DNA of 64,000 bases from Craspedostauros australis (GCA_026770025.1 JAMXDE010000009.1:2517001-2581000), one strand, 5' to 3'. Counted from the first letter of the stretch, positions 19,409-30,712 are shown. Notes: generated by a model from the letters alone, not told the origin. A program made the numbers and translations.

Positions 19409-20302
19409 TCAATGTTGGTTGCTAATACTATGAGAGATTGCATTGATTAGGTATGGAGTTGCGGTCTGAACTCTTGCTCGTGTCTTGCCCTGCTCCAGGA
19501 GAGAAGTGGGCGCAAGGTGCTCGCTGTGCGTACGTCGGCCAGGAGAGTCACGTGCAGGAGTAGCATCAATACACTCTTGCATAACTCCCAACATGCTCTG
19601 TCTGGCTGTTTTGCCACTGTCAGGAGTGGGTTTGAGGCAGATCTCTTGCATCTTGCGATGATAGGCCGTCGGATGGTGCTTCGTGAAGTAGTCTGTGAGA
19701 TTGTCCGATCTGGGGGCCCAGTAGATGATGAATTGGACTTGTTGTATACGATTGCGTACCCAGTAGAAGCGCATGTCCATGTCCATGGCTCTGGTGCATC
19801 GTTGCTTCATTGTGCTGTTGATAATTCCTGATGCAGTCGAATTTTCCATCTTGATGGGTGTAGGCGGCTGTGTGTGGCCGAGCTCGTCGAATGTGGTGCA
19901 CAGCACGGAGGCTGCCATGCAATTCAGGTATACTGCGCCGACTTCGGCTTCTGCTGCCGAACTCATGACGTTCTGAATCTTGTTGCACACGGTGTGGATG
20001 GCTTCGTTGTTCGGGGGCGGGTTGGTCGGGGCTTTGGTGCCATCTTTGGACTTGCTGCTGAGGTACATGTGGTCACCCGCATGGCTTCTGGCCTTAGGCA
20101 AGCTCAGGTATGATGTGTCACTGTCTACATGTAGGACCATGTCACTTGCATGATACACGATGGTTGAATTCAGGTGCAATGTACAGTAGTCAAGTAGCTG
20201 TCGGAATCTGCATCCCGTGTTCTGTGTGGCATACACTTGTTGTGTGGCAATGTCACTGACTGCTGGGAGGATGGTCGGGTCCACTGTAATAGACCCAAAC
20301 AT
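19409..20302 (-). pseudogene. 3' pol remnant (RT end plus RNase H) of a second copia lineage
   Basis: This 297-codon frame resembles the last part of copia pol but of a family unlike the intact neighbour. Seen: VDPTILPAVSDIATQQ (connection after RT), MVLHVDSDTSYLSLPKARS (RNase H first Asp), SSAAEAEVGAVYLN (Glu), MENSTASGI where relatives have a D-N-S-T core (the catalytic Asp appears as Glu), RAMDMDMRFYWVRNRI and LTDYFTKHHPTAYHRKM. No gag, integrase or main RT lies upstream, so the element is 5'-truncated at about 20302. An Ala/Arg/Thr-rich tail follows. It is probably dead, given the lost domains and the altered catalytic residue. The intact element sits 209 bases downstream of it. Confidence 0.85.
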
Positions 20303-23300
20303 GATGACTGTTGTCTTGATGGCTGTAGCTAGCTGTTGGTAGAGGCTTGATTGACAAGTGGTCCAAACGTGAGTCTTTTGATCACAAGTAGTCCATTGAG
20401 AATACTGATGATGGGTGAAGAAACATGCGGATTATGAGTGATATTGCCATGATTCTTGTTCTGGGGAGGATCTCCTGTGGTTGCCCAAAGTGAGGGTCGT
20501 ACGGAGTTGCAGTTCAACTAAGAACCGACGACTTTCCTTTTAGAGTGTCCCGTGTCGTTGCTTGAGATTGCTTTTGATACACAATTGTCCGAACCCGACA
20601 ACGGCCAGATCTTTCCTTGTCCTCCCCTCTTTTCAGTCACTAACCATTCCCGGTTTACATGCTACGGTTCATCTATCCAACCAACACATGTGGGAACTAT
20701 ATGCTCCCCAGATCCTGTCAGATGGGCTTCACCTGGATTCCTTTCCACTGCCACGACATCCGCTGACTATACTGGATCTGTTGTGGGCAATCCAAGCTGC
20801 TTCAACCACAGCAATGGAATCCTGACGCAAGTCCAAGCCGCTGACTCCTGCTGCATCGCTCCAGTTGGATTTTTGTGTAATCATTGTGACACGATCCGGA
20901 AGGGAAGACCTTGCTGACTGCCAGATTCAGTGAAACTGATGGTGCAGTTAGCGAGGATGAACTGTCTGGGTGATAGTTGTAGGTGACAATGAGTAGATTA
21001 GAATGGTTGTGCTGATCTTGAGTTGTGCAATTTGTTATATTGAATAGTCTGCATTGTGAGTCGATCAGTCTGAGATGTAGGATGAAGAAACGATGTTCAA
21101 TTGGATAGTGCGGCGCTGCACTGACCATCAGAGGTTCAGTGCTGAGAACAGACAAGCCCTCTCTCTCTTTCTCCACTATCTGTCATAGTTGTTCTACATT
21201 CAAGTACAAAGTCTTGACATCTTGATTGAGGTTGTAGTTGAGAACACAGGTTGTCAAGCAACGGGAATTGTAGTTGGATTCCCTGCTTGTGTTGAAGCAG
21301 GATGGATCTCCTTGTTGTTGTTGTGTGGAGTTGTTAGCTGACATGGCTGACAATGGAATCGAGATTAGCTGTAACACAAGGGTTCAGAGGAGCATATAGT
21401 TGCTGGAGTGCATTGAATTCAGTGAATTAAGTGGGATTTGAGTCCGCAATAATTCATGAATGAGAGTGGGAGACGGCGGTAAAATGGGTATTTCTGTATT
21501 TGTAGGTGGAGGGTTTCGCGCCGTAATTGACGCGCAAAAGCAATTTCAAGGTGCGACACTGGACACACTAAGTGAAAGTAGTCTGTTCTTTAGAGGAACT
21601 TCGACTACCACCTTGATTCACATTGCCATTGGTCCTTTTTCGGGACGTTCGTGCCAGACGTTATTGATAGTCACAGTGCGTGTCATTTTGGGAAACTGCT
21701 TTGGGCTTGAGGAAGTCTCTATTGAGGGAGATTTAACGAGAAGCACGTTTCGGCGTCGTCGCATAGCGAATTATGACTCTGCACAAGAGATCGCACACAT
21801 CCACGCTCCGATCAAAAGATCCATCACCCAAAACGAAGCGTACAATCCCTGAATACCAACAAGCACCAACCAGGTGGCCAATCCTCCGCTTCACCCTGTG
21901 TTGGCAACACCCAGAGCTTCCGCATCAACGTAGTCTCCACGAGGACTCCATTATGTTGAACGTGCGGTGAGCGAATGTTGGTGTCAAATTGAAGAAGTGG
22001 AAGTCTTCTGTCTTTGGTTTGTCGCAACAGCATCGCCCTGCTGCTGATCGCAAGGACTTCCTTTTGGACGCCTTGAGGCGAACTTGAAATCCGTCTGAGT
22101 GTTGGAAGGACCCGCCCGCAAGAGAAAGAACAGAACTCTTGGGTGTCTTCTCAAACATAAAAGGCGCTGACCATGAGGCTGGCAACATTCAGACATGCCC
22201 ACAGCGAGGAAAAGAATAGGCGATTGACGACGGTCTCCTATCACCCATCGCTCATCCCCTTCATCGCTTCTCGTTCTTGTCCACTGCATTCTGGTTATTC
22301 ATGGATTCTTCATGGGGTGTGTTGTGCGGATCGCCAGGGGGGATCGCCAGGTAGGATCGCCTCTTTGTATGACAGGTATGGGCGCGGGTGCATGCTGTGC
22401 CAGCCCGCAGCGCCGATTCACCACAACGCACTGCCGGCTTTCGCACCAACCTTCCAGGTCGAAGATCTGCGCCGAGGACCGGAACCAACCATGACGTCGG
22501 CAGGTTCAGCAACGCCAGGCACTGTCCAAATCCCCAAACAAACGACGAACCTCCAAACAAATGCCAACCAACCACGGAGCAAATCGTTCACTGTTTTGGT
22601 ACCAGCAGGTATTGCCGTAACCTCGTGTGTGGACAGTTCCCCGTCCGAGGAGTGGAGACAAGCATGTTGACATGTGCGTGTGATGTAGTGTGATGCACCA
22701 GTACGGTCGACATGCTCTGCCATTGGTGGTGGTGTCGGTAGCTACAGTCTCATTCCACGCCACCGGGCTCATTGCATCTCGCGCATTCATGGCGCATCGA
22801 ACACAACACACTCGCGACATTCACAAGAATCACTTCGTTGTCTCCGAAATCGACACCAAAGTCTCACAAAACAATTCAATCATCAGATTGGAAACGCCAG
22901 CAATCAGCAATCAACTAACAACCAACAACCAACAACCAACAGGCATTGGAAGGAGACGACAAACCCCTTTGAGGCCGCAACGAAGCAAAACAACTCGAAA
23001 GGTACGTGCACATCACGAAGAAAGGAGGATGGAAGCCTGGCTAATGCAAGAGGAAGAATCGACAACGCACATGCACAGACTCGTACCTATACAACGGAGA
23101 ATGCAGTAATTTTGCAAAACCGACGTCAAGACGCACACGAACCGCGGATAGTGTCGCAGATGATGCAGCAGCACTGATGAAACGGCAGCACGCACCAGCG
23201 GTTGAGATGCAAGATACCTGCGAGTACGAGCACCATGCCTGCATTCCAGTCAATCTTCGCAGATCGTTATGCAGCGATGCTGCGGCCCTTGTCAGTGACC

Positions 23301-23829
23301 ACAATCTCGTTCAGGATGCCTCGTGTCATGCCAATGCCAAACACGCGCCGCTTCACATTCCGGTGTTCAAATCCCACACCTCGTCCAAGCCGAATTAACT
23401 CATGCTGCTCTTTGCCATAACCATGGCTCCTTCTCTCCCCTTCCCTTCGCACGCGCAACTGATGCCTCCTGTGTGCGCAATCTTGACGTGATCGAATCTT
23501 CACGATGTTGTGTCGATTGATGGATATCGTTGATCTTCATTGATTGCCGTCGTTGTCGACGCTTGTCACCACGTCTCGCGTCGTTCCACACACCAACAAT
23601 TCTGCGCACACAAACGAACACATCACTGCAACACTCACAATCGTTGCCTTTCTTCGTGGGACGAAACTCGCCGCCGAACTTACGCATGGTGCTCGCATTG
23701 CCAATCTCAACCCATACGTGATCCGTACCAACCCATTCTTGTGGCACGTACGCATACATGCACATCTACAAATGCGCCCGCCTTGCAGAACCAAACAGTC
23801 TCACGACGGCGACGAAGACAAAGGCAACC
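20303..23829. other. 3.5 kb without a recognisable gene
   Basis: All open frames are under 170 codons, overlap on both strands and show no domain. The stretch next to the pol remnant may be degraded element sequence. The final few hundred bases should hold the promoter of the secreted protein gene starting at 23830. I see no LTR pair, RNA gene or tandem array here. Confidence 0.5.
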
Positions 23830-26505
23830 ATGATCTACACCAAGGCAGCCTTCGTGGCTTTTATCGCTCTCGCCAACACAGCAATGACCCACGCTGCTCT
23901 CCGCGGCAACAGGACTCCCGTGGATCCAACCGAGGAGCTCCACAGGATGATGATGAAGACCCGCATCCTCAAGGACACCGGCACAGATACGAAGACCAAC
24001 AAGGGCAACAATAACAACCGACTGCCACCCATCGAAAACCCAGCTGGCGCAGAAACAACCGCGCCAACCGCATTGCCTACTGGGCCGCCGACAGGGTTGA
24101 TTTCGGAGATGCCCTCGATGACGCCTGTCACTCCGCCAACTGCTTCGCCGACCTCTCAACCAACTCTCCTGCCAACATCCAAGCCAACAGCGCCTCCATC
24201 CAGCTTTGATTCCACCATCGAGGTCATTTGCAAGCCGGATGGCAATACCGCCCTCACAACAGAAGAGACAAACCCCAAGACCATCATCTGCGATGCGAAC
24301 AAGCCATCCTGCCGCGAAGCCATCAGCGCCGTCAAGGAATCTCAGCAGCTGCAGAACTTCTTCGGATGTGCAGGAGACCTCGGTGAAGGAGCTGCACGCA
24401 AGCTCTTCAACCAGTACGCGTCGCATGACGTGCTTGCTGGGCAGTTGACGTTGGTCGCTGCCACCAACGCAATCCTCGTCACTGAGCGAGCGGATGCAAT
24501 GGAGGAAGCGTGTCTGGACATCGGAATGGCCCAGTCGCCTCCCGTCGCTACCCCATGCTGCCAAGGACCCTCGGGATGCACCTCAGTCACCGGATCTGCC
24601 TCCAACTCTCCTCCATTCATGACTGTTGCGGTCACTGCATGCACCGGCGACAGCGCCTGCAAGGACATGGGCCCCAATCCCCTCATCCTCGATTCCTCCT
24701 GCACTGGCGCAAGTGCATGTGAGTTAATGAATGAGAATGAGATCAATCCCTTCATCACAGGAGTCACCTTCGTCGGTGAGATGGCATGCACCACCCCTCA
24801 ATCTTGTGAGGGAGTGGGACGTCGTTCTCATGGTGATGTCACCATCCAGACAGGCGCATGTATCGGATCCGACGCGTGCAATGCAGCTGGACGCCGCGTC
24901 GTGCAGAAGGCACCATCATATCGTTTCCGAAGCCACATCGACATCGGGGCGAATGCGTGCGTTGGTAGCAATGCCTGCAAGGATGCCCATTCCACTATCA
25001 ACTATGGTACTGCTGGCAAGCGTGCAGGCAGCCTGACCATTGGTGCTGGTGGTTGCGCCGCCGATGGGTCATGCGAGAAGATGGGCTTCAATGACCGAAT
25101 GATGACGGACATCATCGTTCCTCCTGGTGGATGCGGCGATGCCAAAGGCTGCAGAGGATGCATGACGAAGACGGAGTGCAGCCCTGATGAATTCTACTTC
25201 ATCAGCGATATCGATGGGGCCTGTCCAAAGGGAGGCAACGACAGTAACATGAATCCCACTGGTGATAGAGTGGAGGAGTACTGTATTGGCAAGGACACAT
25301 TGCCCACAGACTGTCCGACTTTTTCTCCCACTCCTTTCCCAACACCTGTCACATCAGCTCCCACGTCATCCCCGACAGGTCCGACAGCAGCTCCAACACA
25401 AGCTCCCACTTCGGCCCCTACATCGGCTCCAACTTCAGCCCCTACATCGGCCCCAACTTCAGCCCCAGCATTCGCCGTCGGATGTCTCGCAACACCGGGA
25501 GATGACTCATCGACGTTTCATGCGGTCACTGGCGGCGTCTTTTGTGGTGATGCAACAGACACATGTGCGAACTTTGTCGCTGCGGTCAACGCCCTCGGTG
25601 ACAAGGGCAAGATGATCAAGAGCATCTTTGGATGCAGTCATGAAGCAACACCCAACATCGTGACACAACAGGTGGCGCAGAAACGCTTTGACACCATGAA
25701 GGATGACGCGAGCGTGACGCAGGCACTGTTGGACGCAGTGGCGTCTATGAAGCTCTACACTGGGACAGGATCTGCGATCACTTCAGCTTGCGATGGTTCG
25801 TGCTGCGTTGGTTCTAAGGCTTGCACCACCCAGCCTTCAGCTGGTGTGATGACGGTGACTGACAATTCCTGCACTTCCGAAAGAAGTTGCAACGCCGTGT
25901 ACCCTGACACCATCATACTTGACAGTTGCAGAGGATCAGAGCGACCTTGCGAGGCGCTTGCTTGGTTTAGCCCAACCCAGCCTAATGCTGATGCTGAGGT
26001 TGGATACAGGGTGATTGGACCGCAAGCTTGTCTCGGTTTCCGAGCGTGCATGGGCCTTGCACAGAACATTTTTGGCAATGTACGAGTTGAAAAGGGAGGG
26101 TGCACTGGAGAGGGGGGTGTATGCAACAGTTGTGCTCGCAGAAGCAACCAAGGGACTACCACGGCACCGGTCGTGGCGAATATCTTCATCGGAAAGAACG
26201 CATGCGTTGGGGAGATCGCTTGTGCTGATGTGCATGCTCTTTCATCCAGTGATGGCAAACTTCCAGGAAGTTTGGTCATTGAAGATGGTGCATGTGCCGA
26301 TGCGGAAGCGTGTTTTGGTCTCGGCGCCTCTGATGATGCAGTCAATGATATCATCGTCAGGGCAGGAGAATGTTCCGCAGCTGCTTCCGATTGTGAAGAT
26401 TGTGCCAAGGGAGAACTGTGTGACTTGGCTGCGGAGACGTATGTCATCGACGACGTAGCCACGGATTGCAGTGGACCATTCCAATCCGCCTGTAAAGTGG
26501 TCTAA
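23830..26505 (+). CDS. Secreted Cys-rich protein with two tandem domains and PT-rich hinges
   Basis: 891 residues from the ATG in AACCATGAT; an earlier in-frame ATG at 23758 would bury the signal peptide. Residues 1-22 form a signal peptide (AAFVAFIALANTAMTHA). A Pro/Thr hinge (~66-124) leads to domain 1 (~125-490), a second hinge of PTSA repeats (~494-546) and domain 2 (~547-891). The two domains align along their length: ICDANKPSCREAI with FCGDATDTCANFV, NFFGCAGD with SIFGCSHE, a CC pair (TPCCQGP and SCCVGS), then about seven cysteine pairs of the type ACxGxxAC (ACTGDSACKDM, ACIGSDACNAA, ACVGSNACKDA; in domain 2 ACLGFRACMGL, ACVGEIACADV, ACADAEACFGL), ending GGCGDAKGCRGCMTKTEC and GECSAAASDCEDCAKGELC. 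It lacks any catalytic signature; a cell-wall, adhesive or surface role is inference from secretion and composition. Confidence 0.8.
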   Translation: MIYTKAAFVAFIALANTAMTHAALRGNRTPVDPTEELHRMMMKTRILKDTGTDTKTNKGNNNNRLPPIENPAGAETTAPTALPTGPPTGLISEMPSMTPVTPPTASPTSQPTLLPTSKPTAPPSSFDSTIEVICKPDGNTALTTEETNPKTIICDANKPSCREAISAVKESQQLQNFFGCAGDLGEGAARKLFNQYASHDVLAGQLTLVAATNAILVTERADAMEEACLDIGMAQSPPVATPCCQGPSGCTSVTGSASNSPPFMTVAVTACTGDSACKDMGPNPLILDSSCTGASACELMNENEINPFITGVTFVGEMACTTPQSCEGVGRRSHGDVTIQTGACIGSDACNAAGRRVVQKAPSYRFRSHIDIGANACVGSNACKDAHSTINYGTAGKRAGSLTIGAGGCAADGSCEKMGFNDRMMTDIIVPPGGCGDAKGCRGCMTKTECSPDEFYFISDIDGACPKGGNDSNMNPTGDRVEEYCIGKDTLPTDCPTFSPTPFPTPVTSAPTSSPTGPTAAPTQAPTSAPTSAPTSAPTSAPTSAPAFAVGCLATPGDDSSTFHAVTGGVFCGDATDTCANFVAAVNALGDKGKMIKSIFGCSHEATPNIVTQQVAQKRFDTMKDDASVTQALLDAVASMKLYTGTGSAITSACDGSCCVGSKACTTQPSAGVMTVTDNSCTSERSCNAVYPDTIILDSCRGSERPCEALAWFSPTQPNADAEVGYRVIGPQACLGFRACMGLAQNIFGNVRVEKGGCTGEGGVCNSCARRSNQGTTTAPVVANIFIGKNACVGEIACADVHALSSSDGKLPGSLVIEDGACADAEACFGLGASDDAVNDIIVRAGECSAAASDCEDCAKGELCDLAAETYVIDDVATDCSGPFQSACKVV
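25405..25464 (+). repeat. 12-bp coding minisatellite (PTSA x5)
   Basis: Five in-frame 12-base units encode Pro-Thr-Ser-Ala in the hinge between the two Cys-rich domains. Synonymous differences between neighbouring units (TCG/TCA, CCC/CCT/CCA) show an alternating pattern, which points to duplication of 24-base pairs of units. Confidence 0.85.
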
Positions 26506-26932
26506 GGAAAGACGCAAGTCTAAAGTTAATATTAAGCCATTCAGTCTGCTGTCTACGTCTATGCTGTGTGCAGTATTGCTGGTCATGTCATCCTGATCAT
26601 GACTAATCGTCCACCTTGCTACAACCAACCACAGAACGGAACGTATTGATTGTTCTTCTTTCTTCGTGGACGCCTTTGTCTGTCGTCAAACGGCATGACA
26701 CAATTCGACCATGTTGCTTTCTGACACGCCAGTAGGTGTTGCGCAAACTGGAATCCTTCATACTACTCGGAGCCCTAGCAAGTTGGAGAATGTGCGTAGT
26801 GCTCATGTTCCCAAGTATTACATAGTACTATGGTTCGCTCAGGCTAGTACTAGAGAGTTGTATCGAAGCTCTCAGGGACCTTCCCTCCACTGCTGCTGCA
26901 GTACCAGCATGTACCATTCTAGTCTCTGCCAC
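26506..26932. other. Convergent intergenic region, no gene
   Basis: The 3' ends of two convergent genes face each other across 427 bases. Nothing else is recognisable. Confidence 0.5.
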
Positions 26933-29900
26933 CTAAAAGCCGACGCTGGTACGATGCTTGCGCTCCGACATCGTACCCCGGCGCAATGGGACGGAAGTAC
27001 GTGCGTGGCGTTCGCTCTGGCGCGTGACGGGGTCCTCCAACGACATGGATCGGGTGGGATTGTCGTTGAAGTACCGGATCTTGGTACCGGCACGCGGAGG
27101 GGGTGTGGTGGGTCGCTGGTTGGATGATTTGGACGATGTGGCGGAGGTGGAGGATGTTGTCGATTTAGAGCCGCTGGGTCGTTTCTTGGCGACGCCACTC
27201 TTGGGCAGACATGCTTGATCCAGCGTGATGGACGGATCTCGGGAGGAGACGGATTGCAACGATGGGGGTCGTCGCATAGATTCGCCGGACACGGAACGCT
27301 TGCGACGGCTGGGGTCCTTGGAGGTTGGCCGCTTGCCGGAACGCGAAATACGTCTGCTAGTCGATTTCGAAGTGGTGCCATGTATCACTTTGCGCCCGTC
27401 CGATTCCACCGATCTTGCTGAGCTGCTGACATTGCTGTCGCTCATGCTATTATCGCCTGCACATGACACGGGGGTGCCTTGGCTCTTCTTTGGGGATTTC
27501 TTCGTCTTCTGCTTTGTTTTGGTGACTGGTTTGTTGGCTTTCTTTGGTGGCTTTTCGAGCGTCCTCTTGGGAGACACTGCCAGCTTCCTGGATCGTCCAA
27601 CCCTCTGCTTCGTCTTTTCCACTTCCTTCGTCTTCCTGGATTGCTTTCTGGGTTGCTTCCGACCCTTGCTCTTCTTCTGCTGCTGATGCTGCTGCTTGTC
27701 ACAGGTTGCCTTTGTCTTTTTGAACATATTGTGGCGTCTGGCCGCAATCGCAAGTTGTTCCACCTTCTTTTCCTCCTGCTCATTGTCATCGGATGACGAA
27801 GAGCACGACACAGAGCAAGATGACGACGATGAGGATGACGATGATCCGCAAGATGAAGATGATGATGAATCCGACGATTCTTCATCAGATGAAACGGAAA
27901 CATCCAAATCCACAGAGGACACCGAACAAGACGATGATGAGGACGACGAGCACGATGATGAAGATGACGACGAGGAATCGGAGTGCCAGTGGGAGTAGGA
28001 ATTCCTTGGAATGACGTTGGACATGTTCAACACAACCTGCGGTGCTGCTGCTGGTGTGATTTTGCCGTTGCGTTTCGACGTGGCGGTGATCTTCTTCTTC
28101 GTCTTGCTCTTGTTGTTGCTTATCTTCTCGGTATTCTTCATTTTCGGTGTCGCTGATGGTGGCATCGCACGTTTGATCTTGGAGGATTGCTTGCGCAGTC
28201 CAGGTTTCGACGCGCCTATGTTGTTGGAAGACATCTTGGGACTGCGAACATCCTGGCTGGGTGGTTTGGCGATCTTGGCTGTCATCAGGCCGCTCGTGGA
28301 AGCCCGTGGAATGGCGTCGTTGCGTGTGTTGTTGTAGTCTCTGACGAGACTCTCTCCGATGCGTTCCCATTCGCTGCGATTGGATCTGGCACCTTCGATG
28401 TACTGCTCGCACGAGACGACGCCGCACAGCTTGAGCTTTTGTGCCAGCGGGATGATATAGAAATCGAAAAAGCCGATGTCGCCCTTGTACCAGCCGTCGG
28501 TGGGGTCCTTCTCGGCGCGTCCGTATTTGAAGGCAGAATACATCTCGCTGTACAGTTTGCGGTTCCATCGTTTGTAAATCGAGAAGCTTTGCATCGTGTG
28601 CGAGACATCGGCGGCCTGGATCAAGGTTTCGAGCACGAAGGTTGCCCTGCGGCTGACTGCATCAATGCACGGGGACGACGACGCTGGTGATGCCTTCGCA
28701 GAAGATGACGCCGGTGACGCAGCATCGCCATTCGCAGCAGCGTTCATGACGTCAGCAGCACGACCCTTGCGCAATGCCGCCAGCTCTTTGTCGGCAATAT
28801 CCGTGGCCATGACGGCTGTGACGACCAATCCACGGAATCTGCTGACTTCTTGCGACGTGCGGAAGATGCAATTGCGCAGATCTCTGTAGCACGGCTCCAG
28901 CAGCAGATTCCACGCCAGCTCCACCGAGTTCTGTTCCGCGACGCTCTTGTTCTGGTAGGCGTTGGCAACGTGCGTCTTCTCCTTGATGAGCTGCGCGTTG
29001 GGGACGCCGGAATGATCGACGTCATGAATAAGGGCGGCGAAGACGAGAGCGAACTGCGTCCATGGATCCGTCGTGACGAGACGAATGTCGTTGGGATCCG
29101 TGTCCTCCGGATCCGGCAGTTCCACCAAGGCAAGCAGATCATTGACGCTGTTGCAGACGTGCGAGGCATGTTCGAAGTTGTGGAAGGGGTTGTCCCTGTA
29201 CATCTTTGAGATGACGGTGATATAATCCTTGAGCTGCTGCGACACCTCTAGGTCGAGGACGACGGATTCTGGATGGCGCTGGAACTGATAGGGCTCGGTC
29301 GGCAGCTCCACCGTTTCCTGCACCTCCTGCAGCACCTGTCCCGTGCGCAGATCGAGGGAATGGAACTTGTTGCCATCCTGATGCGTCGTGTCAAGCAGCT
29401 CTTCGTCCGTTCGCAATGCCACGATGCCCTTGAGCGCACGCTCCACGATGCACACGTTCCGATTGATGAGGTAACCCACAATGTCGTCCTGAATGTCAAT
29501 GTCGCCGAATGCGGTGCGGCCCAGCAGCTTGAATCTGGCCCACTGTTCGTCAGTGGCCTGCGTGAGGGGTCCGTCATTTGCATGCGGTCCGTTCTTGTGG
29601 CCGCTGCCGTTGGGAGTGATCGAGCCTTGCATGTGCAGCGGGTTGCTGGCAGCATTTTTGCTTCCATTTGCTGCAGTGTGCTTGGCGGCGTTCGCCTCGC
29701 CCGATGCGTCCGCCTGATTGTTTTCGTCAGAGTCCGAGGCGTCGTTCATGAAGTCCAAGGATGACGTTGAAAATTCCGCGGAAAGATCGAGCGATTCTTC
29801 CACCGCCTTGGATGAGGTGGCCATGTTCTCGAGGCTCCCCGTGTCGCTGCCGCTGCCTCCGCTGGCACGTCCCTGGAGATGTCGCTGCAGGATGTTGTTG

Positions 29901-30712
29901 ACTGTGTTGCGCGTGTGGCGGCTGACAGGCGGCTCGCTGCCGATGGTGAAGTGGGTGGAATCGTCACCGAAGGAACCCATGGAGGATTCGTCATCGGTGG
30001 CGACGCTGACGCTGGCCGTGGCGTACTTGTCCAGGGCATCGAAGACGTTGCTGCGCCGTCTCTGCGACTCTTCCTGTCGTTGGCGGCTGATTCTCTTGTC
30101 CTTCGGCAGCACGTATTTTTGCTTCTGCTTGCTGCCGTTTCTATTGATGTTGGTGTTGTTGTTGTTGCTGTGGGTGTGGCTGTACGCTGGATTGTTGTCG
30201 ACGCTGCTGCTGGCATGGATGTTGGCATTGTTGATGCGGAATGAAGCTGAGGACAGGGAAGAATGGGAGGATATGGACAATGAGTGCTGGTTGTGCGATG
30301 ATGGGTGTTGCTGACGGTGAGGCCTCTGCTGTTGCTGATGGCTGTAGTACGTCGCACGCTGATGCTGATGGTTGTGATTCTGCTGATGCTGCGCCACCGC
30401 GGGTCCCTTGCTGGAGGTGGCGGTCGAGCTGCGGGTGTGAGCGCTGGCACTGGACAGCGCAACCTTCGGCGAGGTCTTCTTGCGTGGCAGCCGTTCATGA
30501 GCGGAGACGGATTGGATGACCTGGAATGCGGGCGGCAGCGCGTTGCCCTTCTTCTTCTTTGGCGTGCTGACGCCGCTGTGGATGCTTCCATCAACAGCGT
30601 ACTCCTCGTCTTCCTGGATGATGTCCGGCTGCTGCTTCTTTCTCGCGTTCTTCATGCGTTCGCGCAGCTGCCAGGCGCTCAGCCGTCGTGTGGATGCCTT
30701 TGTCTCCGTCAT
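26933..30712 (-). CDS. Class I 3',5'-cyclic nucleotide phosphodiesterase with long low-complexity tails
   Basis: 1259 residues from the ATG reading MTETKASTRRLSAW; the frame continues upstream only from a TTG. Residues 1-400 are low-complexity (Gln, His, Asn, Ser). The PDEase_I domain spans about 430-790: MYRDNPFHNFEHASHV (~500, the first metal His and the family signature), ALIHDVDHSG (~557, HD motif), the conserved helix AEQNSVELAWNLLL, and IQAADVSHT (~700, last metal Asp). GDIGFFDFYIIPLAQKL near the C-end of the domain is typical of the family. It hydrolyses cAMP and/or cGMP; specificity is not evident. The last 450 residues alternate Ser runs (~907-977), Lys/Arg-rich nuclear-signal-like stretches and many RRxS sites. 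RRLS at the N-terminus fits a PKA/PKG site and hints at feedback. No GAF, PAS or membrane segment is seen. Confidence 0.9.
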   Translation of the reverse strand: MTETKASTRRLSAWQLRERMKNARKKQQPDIIQEDEEYAVDGSIHSGVSTPKKKKGNALPPAFQVIQSVSAHERLPRKKTSPKVALSSASAHTRSSTATSSKGPAVAQHQQNHNHQHQRATYYSHQQQQRPHRQQHPSSHNQHSLSISSHSSLSSASFRINNANIHASSSVDNNPAYSHTHSNNNNTNINRNGSKQKQKYVLPKDKRISRQRQEESQRRRSNVFDALDKYATASVSVATDDESSMGSFGDDSTHFTIGSEPPVSRHTRNTVNNILQRHLQGRASGGSGSDTGSLENMATSSKAVEESLDLSAEFSTSSLDFMNDASDSDENNQADASGEANAAKHTAANGSKNAASNPLHMQGSITPNGSGHKNGPHANDGPLTQATDEQWARFKLLGRTAFGDIDIQDDIVGYLINRNVCIVERALKGIVALRTDEELLDTTHQDGNKFHSLDLRTGQVLQEVQETVELPTEPYQFQRHPESVVLDLEVSQQLKDYITVISKMYRDNPFHNFEHASHVCNSVNDLLALVELPDPEDTDPNDIRLVTTDPWTQFALVFAALIHDVDHSGVPNAQLIKEKTHVANAYQNKSVAEQNSVELAWNLLLEPCYRDLRNCIFRTSQEVSRFRGLVVTAVMATDIADKELAALRKGRAADVMNAAANGDAASPASSSAKASPASSSPCIDAVSRRATFVLETLIQAADVSHTMQSFSIYKRWNRKLYSEMYSAFKYGRAEKDPTDGWYKGDIGFFDFYIIPLAQKLKLCGVVSCEQYIEGARSNRSEWERIGESLVRDYNNTRNDAIPRASTSGLMTAKIAKPPSQDVRSPKMSSNNIGASKPGLRKQSSKIKRAMPPSATPKMKNTEKISNNKSKTKKKITATSKRNGKITPAAAPQVVLNMSNVIPRNSYSHWHSDSSSSSSSSCSSSSSSSCSVSSVDLDVSVSSDEESSDSSSSSSCGSSSSSSSSSCSVSCSSSSDDNEQEEKKVEQLAIAARRHNMFKKTKATCDKQQHQQQKKSKGRKQPRKQSRKTKEVEKTKQRVGRSRKLAVSPKRTLEKPPKKANKPVTKTKQKTKKSPKKSQGTPVSCAGDNSMSDSNVSSSARSVESDGRKVIHGTTSKSTSRRISRSGKRPTSKDPSRRKRSVSGESMRRPPSLQSVSSRDPSITLDQACLPKSGVAKKRPSGSKSTTSSTSATSSKSSNQRPTTPPPRAGTKIRYFNDNPTRSMSLEDPVTRQSERHARTSVPLRRGTMSERKHRTSVGF

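Noticed and set aside
22173-22670. 165-codon plus-strand frame in the gene-poor stretch
   Set aside because: The composition is not protein-like, there are overlapping frames of similar length, and no domain is visible.
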